Of a DNA stretch of 11,466 nt, positions 6,188 to 11,466 are shown piece by piece. The notes below the pieces were generated by a model that was not told the DNA's origin, did no database searches, and saw nothing but the letters and a program-made list of their open reading frames with translations. The stretch is from an uncultured Clostridium sp. (lineage in GTDB: Bacteria; Bacillota; Clostridia; Lachnospirales; Lachnospiraceae): positions 1 through 11,466 of the forward strand of contig URUX01000071.1 of NCBI GenBank assembly GCA_900551135.1. The letters run 5' to 3'. Numbering within the stretch: the stretch's first letter is position 1; the number at the start of each line of letters is the position of its first letter. Both the position numbers and the translations under genes were made by a program.

Positions 6188-6237
6188 ACAGTTCAGCCAT
6201 GTATGTTCCTGTCTGAATCTTCCCATGGCTGAACTGT
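6188..6237 (+). repeat. Perfect 14-bp inverted repeat in 5' leader
   Basis: ACAGTTCAGCCATG (6188-6201) and CATGGCTGAACTGT (6224-6237) are exact reverse complements separated by 22 nt. The right arm is repeated exactly at 43-56. The left arm begins at the predicted transcript start, so the mRNA would carry this hairpin at its 5' end, 18 nt before the ribosome binding site (6255-6260). It may be a dispersed intergenic repeat, a 5' stabilising hairpin, or a protein-binding palindrome. No T-run follows, so it is not a terminator on the + strand. Confidence 0.75.
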
Positions 6238-6265
6238 TACCAAATACCAATGAAAAGGAGCTGCC

Positions 6266-7087
6266 ATGAATAAAAAACTGATTATCGGCGTTTCTGCCGC
6301 TGCCGTAGCTGCCGTGGTAATCGGCGCTGCTGCTGCCCTTATGACTTCTTCCCCACCGGAAAAGATTGATTTATCTTCCACTCATACTACCGAGGCGGCC
6401 ACGGAATCTGCCACAGATCCTGGTCTGGAAACTACGGCTGCAGTCACCACTGCGCCTGAGACAACTGCTGCACCTGCAGAAAATGTTACTGCTTCTATTG
6501 ATACCTATACCAGCGGAAGCATTTCCATTGAATTTCCAAAAGTTGACGGCATCAGCGATTCAAAGCTTCAGGATACCATCAATGAAACACTTCGCACCAA
6601 TGCGCTATCCGTCATAACCGGATATGAAGCCGATGAAGCAAAGGATACGCTGACGGTCAAGTGTCAGATTCTTTCTGTTGACAGACGAAGCCTGACTGCT
6701 GTCTATACCGGTTCTTATATGCCAGACGGCGGCGCTCATCCGGTTAACCTCTTTTACAGCAATACCATGGATTTACGGAACGGTTCCAGCCTGGGACTCA
6801 ATGATTTTACGGATTCCTATACCATGGCCGGCTATGTGTTAAGTTCTGATGTAACCTTTTCCGGTCTGACCGGGGAGCAGACTTCTGCTGTTTTGGAATA
6901 CCGCCAGGGCATAACCATAGAGGAACTTACGGACACCTTTAACCAGGCCGATTTTCCAATCCAGAAGGGTGTGGTATGGCCTCCGTCTTTCAGCTACGAA
7001 AAACAGGGCAGCATTTTCTTCTCCATGCCGGTTCCCCATGCGCTGGGTGATTATGTCATTGTCTGCTTTGAGCCTTCCACCAAATAA
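6266..7087 (+). CDS. Membrane-anchored extracytoplasmic protein, DUF4163/DUF3298-like
   Basis: A 273-residue protein with a positively charged start (MNKK) and one very hydrophobic Ala/Val segment at about 5-26. There is no lipobox Cys, so it is a membrane anchor or uncleaved signal. A flexible linker rich in Thr, Ala, Glu and Pro (about 38-72) leads to an outer domain at about 76-271. That domain contains YTGSYMPDGGAHPVN (147-161) and LRNGSSLGLNDF (170-181), the GGAH plus ground-state motif style of the DUF4163/DUF3298 domains found in RsiV-type anti-sigma factors and PdaC-like wall proteins. Here there is no anti-sigma part and no deacetylase domain. The ATG at 6266 follows AAGGAG by 5 nt. 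It lies 58 nt before upp in the same orientation. Outer-surface location is inferred; the function is unknown. Confidence 0.8.
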   Translation: MNKKLIIGVSAAAVAAVVIGAAAALMTSSPPEKIDLSSTHTTEAATESATDPGLETTAAVTTAPETTAAPAENVTASIDTYTSGSISIEFPKVDGISDSKLQDTINETLRTNALSVITGYEADEAKDTLTVKCQILSVDRRSLTAVYTGSYMPDGGAHPVNLFYSNTMDLRNGSSLGLNDFTDSYTMAGYVLSSDVTFSGLTGEQTSAVLEYRQGITIEELTDTFNQADFPIQKGVVWPPSFSYEKQGSIFFSMPVPHALGDYVIVCFEPSTK

Positions 7088-7102
7088 TCTCACAGGAATA
7101 AC

Positions 7103-7119
7103 CAGGGGCATTTCCCCTG
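7103..7119 (+). other. Hairpin between the 6266 gene and upp
   Basis: CAGGGG (7103-7108) pairs with CCCCTG (7114-7119) around a 5-base loop, 16 nt after the upstream stop codon. No T-run follows, so it is probably not a full terminator. It could trim read-through or protect the upstream mRNA's 3' end while upp is still transcribed. I see no convincing separate upp promoter; a weak candidate is TTGTCT (7059-7064) with AATAAT (7083-7088). Confidence 0.4.
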
Positions 7120-7145
7120 TCCGATTTAGAAAGGAATGTATTACT

Positions 7146-7775
7146 ATGGAACAGATAACAATTTTTGATCACCCGTTAATCCAGCACAAAATCTCCAGAT
7201 TGAGAGATAAGAACACCGGTACCAACGAATTCCGCAGCCTGATTGAAGAAATTGCCATGCTGATGGGATATGAAGCCCTGCGGGATCTCCCTTTGGAAGA
7301 TGTAGAAGTAGAAACCCCCATTGAAACCTGTATGACTCCTATGATTGCAGGCCGGAAGCTGGCTGTCGTTCCGATTTTACGGGCCGGTCTTGGAATGGTA
7401 AATGGAATTCTGGCCCTGACCCCAACTGCAAAGGTGGGGCACATCGGTCTCTACCGTGACGAGGTAACCCATGAGCCTCATGAGTATTACTGCAAGCTGC
7501 CGGACCCAATTGAGGAACGGATCATTATTGTAACCGATCCGATGCTGGCTACCGGAGGTTCCGCTGTGGCAGCCGTCGACTTTATTAAAGCCCATGGCGG
7601 CAAGAAAATCAAATTTATGTCCATTATTGCCGCTCCGGAAGGATTAGAACGACTGAAAAACGCCCACCCGGATATTCAGATCTACGTAGGATGTCTGGAT
7701 CGCGGCCTCAACGAGGACGCTTATATCTGTCCTGGTCTGGGCGATGCAGGAGATCGGATTTTCGGCACAAAATAA
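7146..7775 (+). CDS. upp: Uracil phosphoribosyltransferase
   Basis: A 209-residue enzyme that converts uracil and PRPP into UMP and pyrophosphate, the main step of uracil salvage in the cytoplasm. The PRPP-binding loop is IIIVTDPMLATGGSA (126-140), and the uracil-binding signature YICPGLGDAGDR (193-204) sits near the C-terminus. ILRAGLGM (77-84) and LYRDE (102-106) are also conserved in the family. Length equals the usual bacterial form. The ATG at 7146 is chosen over longer in-frame extensions because family homology begins there (MEQITIFDHPLIQHK) and AAAGGA lies 10 nt upstream. The gene follows the outer-membrane-face protein gene by 58 nt, is probably partly cotranscribed with it, and is convergent with purL. 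Confidence 0.97.
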   Translation: MEQITIFDHPLIQHKISRLRDKNTGTNEFRSLIEEIAMLMGYEALRDLPLEDVEVETPIETCMTPMIAGRKLAVVPILRAGLGMVNGILALTPTAKVGHIGLYRDEVTHEPHEYYCKLPDPIEERIIIVTDPMLATGGSAVAAVDFIKAHGGKKIKFMSIIAAPEGLERLKNAHPDIQIYVGCLDRGLNEDAYICPGLGDAGDRIFGTK

Positions 7776-7786
7776 AAACCACATTC

Positions 7787-7811
7787 AATGAGATTCCAGA
7801 CCATTCTCATT
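7787..7811 (+). terminator. Possible weak terminator after upp
   Basis: AATGAGA (7787-7793) pairs with TCTCATT (7805-7811) around an 11-base loop, 11 nt after the upp stop, and is followed by only two more T residues. The stem is short and AT-rich, so on its own it would be a poor terminator. The much stronger hairpin at 7821-7872 follows directly. Confidence 0.3.
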
Positions 7812-7820
7812 TTCAAAGAA

Positions 7821-7872
7821 CAGGAGGGGAGCGCCCAATCATCTAACCAGATGATTAAGCGCTCCCCTCCTG
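7821..7872. terminator. Long hairpin between convergent upp and purL
   Basis: Positions 7821-7834 pair perfectly with 7859-7872 (14 bp, GC-rich). After a 2x2 internal loop, 7837-7844 pair perfectly with 7849-7856 (8 bp) around a 4-base AACC loop. The element sits between two convergent genes, 45 nt after upp and 31 nt after purL, where a shared bidirectional terminator is expected. Neither side has a long T-run (+ side ATTGATTCTC, minus side TTCTTTG), so either the stem alone acts or it protects 3' ends. It is longer and more perfect than most terminators, so a mobile repeat is an alternative. Confidence 0.6.
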
Positions 7873-7903
7873 ATTGATTCTCTCTTATCTAATTTCTTAA
7901 CGC

Positions 7904-10900
7904 CTACAGAAAATATTTCACACCGCTTTCAAAGATCTTCATATCCTGTTCTCCGTAAATATTCATGGCTACTGCATCGCCACGGCGCTCAGAGTGCGCC
8001 ATCTTTCCTAAGATACGGCCATCCGGACTGGTAATGCCTTCAATTGCCATATAAGAACCATTTGGATTCCAGAACTCATCCATAGTCGGATTTCCCTTGT
8101 CATCTACATACTGGGTTGCTACCTGACCATTGGCAAACAGCTTCTTCAGCCACTCTTCGTCTGCTACAAAACGGCCCTCGCCATGGGATGCCGGATTGCA
8201 GTATACGCCGCCCAGTTCTGCTCCTGCAAGCCAGGGAGACTTATTGCTGACAACCTTCGTATACACCATCTTGGAGATGTGACGTCCAATGGTATTCATT
8301 GCCAGAGTCGGAGAATCGGGACGCTGTTCTTTTACCATGCCTTCCGGAACCAGCCCCAGCTTAATCAACGCCTGGAAGCCGTTGCAGATACCAAGCATTA
8401 AGCCGTCTCTCTCATTGAGCAGTTTTTCAATCTCCTCTTTGATAACTGCATTGCGGAATACGGCAGCAAAAAACTTTGCAGAACCTTCCGGTTCATCACC
8501 TGCAGAGAAACCGCCTGGGAACATCACAATCTGGGCTTTTTTAATCTCATCTCTGTAAAGTTCTACAGATTCTCTGATATCTTCTGCACGCAAGTTTTTA
8601 AATACCCTGGTAACCACCTTTGCGCCAGCCCGTTCAAAGGCTTTTGTACTGTCATATTCGCAGTTGGTGCCTGGAAACACCGGAATAAATACGTTTGGCT
8701 GTCCGATTTTATGACTGCATACGTAAATGGAATCTGCCTTGTACAGTTCGCCAGACACCTCTGTCTGCTTAACGCCAGACTGGGTCGGGAATACCTTTTC
8801 CAGGGTTTCGGTCCAGGCATGAAGAGCCTCTTCCATAGTAATCCGGGTATTGCTGTATTCAAATACTGCCTTATCCGTAACTTCACCGATAACGGTATAG
8901 CGGATAGACAGCTGGCCAACCTTTTCTGCCGGAACTTCCAGTACCAGATTGCCCCATCCGGCTGCAAAGAAGTCTCTTGGGTCTAAATTATGTTCTATCT
9001 TAACACCCAGCTTGTTTCCAAAAGCCATCTTGCTGACTGCCTCAGCAATGCCTCTGCCTTCTACTGCATAAGCAGAAATAATCTTTCCTGCCTTAATATC
9101 TTCAAATATTTTGCCGTATCCATCCATAATCTGGGCATAATCCGGCAAATCATAATCATCCCTGTCAATAGTAAACAGCACAATCTTGCTGCCTGGCTTC
9201 TTAAACTCAGGCGTAATCACGGTTTTAGAATCTGCAACATCTACTGCAAAGGAAACCAGAGTCGGAGGTACGTTGATTTCACCGTGCTCCTCATCATTAA
9301 AGGTTCCGGACATACTGTCCTTTCCTCCGATAGACGGCAGTCCAAATCCCATCTGTGCGCTGTATGCACCAAGGAGGGCTGCAAACGGCTGGCTCCAACG
9401 GGTCGGATCCTCTGTCATTCTCTGGAAATATTCCTGGAAAGTAAAGCGAATCTTCCTATAATCTCCGCCAGCTGCTGCAATTTTAGCAACCGAAGACAAT
9501 ACTGCATAAACTGCACCATGATATGGGCTCCAGCTGGACAGATATGGATCAAAGCCGTAGGACATCATGGTTACGGTATCGCACTTGCCCTTTAAGACCG
9601 GAAGTTTTGCAACCATGGCCTGGGTCTCAGTAAGCTGATATTTTCCGCCGTAAGGCATAAACACAGAGCCTGCTCCGATAGAGCCGTCAAACATCTCTAC
9701 CAGGCCTTTCTGAGAGCATACATTTAAAGATGCCAGCAGATTTAACCAGGCAGTTTTTACATCTCCAGGCTCTCTGCGCTCAAACAGATTTCCTTCTCTA
9801 TTTGGAACTTCCAGCGTTACGTCAGCCTCCTGATGGGCGCCGTTGGTATCTAAGAATGCGCGGCTGATATTGACGATAGTCTGGCCTCTCCAGTTGATTA
9901 CCAGCCTTGGGCTTTCCGTTACCACTGCAACGGTTACCGCCTCTAAGTTTTCTTCTGCAGCATAGCCTAAAAACTTCTCTGCATCTGCCGGATCGACTAC
10001 AACTGCCATACGCTCCTGGGACTCGGAAATCGAAAGTTCGGTTCCATCTAATCCAGCGTACTTCTTCGGTACTTTATCCAGGTCAATTTCCAGACCGGCT
10101 GCCAGTTCGCCAATGGCTACTGATACACCGCCTGCGCCAAAGTCGTTGCACTTTTTAATCAGACGGCTTACTTCCGGACGGCGGAACATTCTCTGAATCT
10201 TGCGCTCAGTAGGCGCATTTCCTTTCTGCACTTCTGCGCCGCACACTTCAATGGAAGCTTCGGTATGAACCTTGGAAGAACCGGTTGCACCGCCGATACC
10301 GTCACGGCCGGTACGTCCTCCCAGCAGGATAATAATGTCTCCCGGGTCAGAGGTCTCACGGATTACGTCTTTTCTGGGGGCTGCGCCCATAACTGCGCCG
10401 ATTTCCATTCTCTTTGCTGCATAGCCGGGATGGTAAATTTCTTTTACATAGCCAGTTGCAAGGCCAATCTGGTTGCCGTAGGAACTATATCCATGAGCCG
10501 CTTCTGTAACGATTTTTTTCTGGGGAAGCTTGCCCTTCATGGTTTCTTCTAATGGACGGGTCGGATCGGCTGCACCAGTCACACGCATTGCCTGATATAC
10601 GTAAGTACGTCCAGACAGCGGATCGCGGATTGCACCGCCAAGACAGGTTGCAGCGCCGCCGAACGGTTCAATTTCTGTCGGATGGTTATGCGTCTCATTT
10701 TTAAAGTTGACCAGCCACTCTTCGGTCTTTCCGTCGATTTCTACTGGAACGACAATGGAACATGCATTGATTTCATCCGACTCTTCCTGATCCGCCAGCT
10801 TTCCTTCTTTTTTCAGCTTCTTCATAGCCATTAAAGCCAGATCCATCAGGCAGACAAACTTGTCGTCCCTGCCTTTGTAAATTTCCTCTCGGTCAGCCAG

Positions 10901-11466
10901 ATACTGCCGGTACGTATTGACAATCGGCTCTTTATAATCACCGTCTGTAAACGTCACATTCTTTAACTCTGTAGAGAAGGTGGTGTGGCGGCAGTGATCG
11001 GACCAGTAGGTATCCAGTACCCGAATCTCGGTAACGGTTGGATCTCTGTGTTCTTCCTCTTTATAATAATTCTGGATATGCTGGAAATCCTTAAAGGTCA
11101 TCGCCAGATTTAAGGACTGGTATAATTCATTCAGCTGATCCTCGCCCATATCTGAGAACCCTTCAAACACCGCTACGTCATCTGGTGTCTCAAACGCAGT
11201 TACCAGTGTCTCCGGCTTGTTCGCATCGGCTTCCCTGGAGTCTACCGGATTGATACAGAAATTTTTAACTGCAGCCGTTTCTTCACTGGTCAGGACTCCG
11301 GAAATCACATAGGTGGTAGCAGAACGGATAACCGGCTCTTCCGTTTCCTTTAACAGCTTTACGCACTGTTCTGCAGAATCTGCCCTCTGATCAAACTGAC
11401 CTGGAAGATATTCTACAGAAAAGCAGGTGTCTCCCTCTTCCCTTGGAAATTCTTCTTCATATAAGG
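7904..11466 (-). CDS. purL: Phosphoribosylformylglycinamidine synthase, long form (5' end outside window)
   Basis: FGAM synthase uses ATP and glutamine to convert FGAR to FGAM, the fourth step of de novo purine synthesis. This is the long single-chain type, with synthetase and glutaminase in one protein. 1186 residues are visible, numbered from the first full codon at 11464. They include the linker motif YWSDHCRHTTF (153-163), the ATP/FGAR region FKNETHNHPTEIEPFGGAA (254-272), GRDGIGGATGSS (386-397) and GGKDSMSG (713-720). The C-terminal class I glutaminase has FPGTNCEYD (930-938), GICNGFQ with nucleophile C1027, and the H1094/E1096 pair in SHGEGRF. The frame stays open to the window edge and reads as family sequence (FSVEYLPGQFDQRADSA) well before the first GTG at 11308, so that GTG is not the start. 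Roughly 70 residues are probably missing. It converges on upp. Confidence 0.96.
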   Translation of the reverse strand, partial: LYEEEFPREEGDTCFSVEYLPGQFDQRADSAEQCVKLLKETEEPVIRSATTYVISGVLTSEETAAVKNFCINPVDSREADANKPETLVTAFETPDDVAVFEGFSDMGEDQLNELYQSLNLAMTFKDFQHIQNYYKEEEHRDPTVTEIRVLDTYWSDHCRHTTFSTELKNVTFTDGDYKEPIVNTYRQYLADREEIYKGRDDKFVCLMDLALMAMKKLKKEGKLADQEESDEINACSIVVPVEIDGKTEEWLVNFKNETHNHPTEIEPFGGAATCLGGAIRDPLSGRTYVYQAMRVTGAADPTRPLEETMKGKLPQKKIVTEAAHGYSSYGNQIGLATGYVKEIYHPGYAAKRMEIGAVMGAAPRKDVIRETSDPGDIIILLGGRTGRDGIGGATGSSKVHTEASIEVCGAEVQKGNAPTERKIQRMFRRPEVSRLIKKCNDFGAGGVSVAIGELAAGLEIDLDKVPKKYAGLDGTELSISESQERMAVVVDPADAEKFLGYAAEENLEAVTVAVVTESPRLVINWRGQTIVNISRAFLDTNGAHQEADVTLEVPNREGNLFERREPGDVKTAWLNLLASLNVCSQKGLVEMFDGSIGAGSVFMPYGGKYQLTETQAMVAKLPVLKGKCDTVTMMSYGFDPYLSSWSPYHGAVYAVLSSVAKIAAAGGDYRKIRFTFQEYFQRMTEDPTRWSQPFAALLGAYSAQMGFGLPSIGGKDSMSGTFNDEEHGEINVPPTLVSFAVDVADSKTVITPEFKKPGSKIVLFTIDRDDYDLPDYAQIMDGYGKIFEDIKAGKIISAYAVEGRGIAEAVSKMAFGNKLGVKIEHNLDPRDFFAAGWGNLVLEVPAEKVGQLSIRYTVIGEVTDKAVFEYSNTRITMEEALHAWTETLEKVFPTQSGVKQTEVSGELYKADSIYVCSHKIGQPNVFIPVFPGTNCEYDSTKAFERAGAKVVTRVFKNLRAEDIRESVELYRDEIKKAQIVMFPGGFSAGDEPEGSAKFFAAVFRNAVIKEEIEKLLNERDGLMLGICNGFQALIKLGLVPEGMVKEQRPDSPTLAMNTIGRHISKMVYTKVVSNKSPWLAGAELGGVYCNPASHGEGRFVADEEWLKKLFANGQVATQYVDDKGNPTMDEFWNPNGSYMAIEGITSPDGRILGKMAHSERRGDAVAMNIYGEQDMKIFESGVKYFL

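Noticed and set aside
6969..7775. Longer upp starting at 6969
   Set aside because: The added N-terminal part is out-of-frame reading of the preceding gene. Family sequence and a ribosome site fix the start at 7146.
8990..9595. 201-residue + strand open frame inside purL
   Set aside because: It lies wholly antisense to strongly conserved purL motifs, its sequence is Ser/Cys/Asn-rich with no domain, and no ribosome site is evident. It is a shadow of the purL reading frame.
7904..11308. GTG at 11308 as the purL start (1134-residue protein)
   Set aside because: The frame is open upstream to the window edge and encodes typical family sequence (YLPGQFDQRADSA), so the gene is cut by the window, not started there.
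1..11466. CRISPR array, prophage, insertion sequence or defence system
   Set aside because: No regularly spaced repeats, transposase, integrase or nuclease-type accessory genes are present; the tRNA gene shows no adjacent integrase or duplicated 3' end.

Overview
The window looks like ordinary chromosomal sequence from a Firmicute of the class Clostridia, most likely a Lachnospiraceae member. This rests on gene content and protein style rather than on any database search. The signs are the long single-chain PurL type, a PolA with an eroded proofreading domain, an ECF vitamin-transporter S component, strong AGGAGG-type ribosome binding sites, TTG starts, and sigma-A promoters with TGn-extended -10 boxes. 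No phage, transposase, CRISPR or plasmid gene was found.

Layout. Positions 1-291 are non-coding: a strong hairpin, one copy of a 14-base repeat, a good promoter (105-133), then a folded leader of about 150 nt starting where that promoter should initiate. This leads into a two-gene + strand operon: an ECF S component (292-963, TTG start) and a P1/DmpA-type self-processing aminopeptidase (990-1997). The operon converges, with an 11-bp overlap, on a four-gene minus-strand operon. In transcription order that operon is a membrane-anchored zf-HC2 zinc-finger protein (5715-5374), DNA polymerase I (5358-2683), and two small conserved-looking proteins of unknown function (2660-2358 and 2307-1987). Its promoter lies at about 5791-5819.

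Upstream of that operon, also on the minus strand, is a complete tRNA-Leu(CAA) transcription unit (5938-6020) with its own promoter and two tandem terminator-like hairpins. A divergent promoter at about 6176 drives a + strand secreted/anchored protein resembling the DUF4163/DUF3298 group (6266-7087). Its transcript would begin with a perfect 14-bp inverted repeat; the right arm of that repeat recurs exactly at 43-56. Uracil phosphoribosyltransferase (upp, 7146-7775) follows. A 22-bp hairpin (7821-7872) separates upp from the convergent purL (7904 to beyond the window end), which is truncated at its N-terminus by the window edge.

Functionally the window is housekeeping: vitamin uptake, DNA replication/repair, a tRNA, pyrimidine salvage (Upp) and de novo purine synthesis (PurL). 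The items most worth a second look are the structured leader and the transporter/peptidase pair it precedes, the repeated inverted-repeat sequence, and the uncharacterised small genes cotranscribed with polA.
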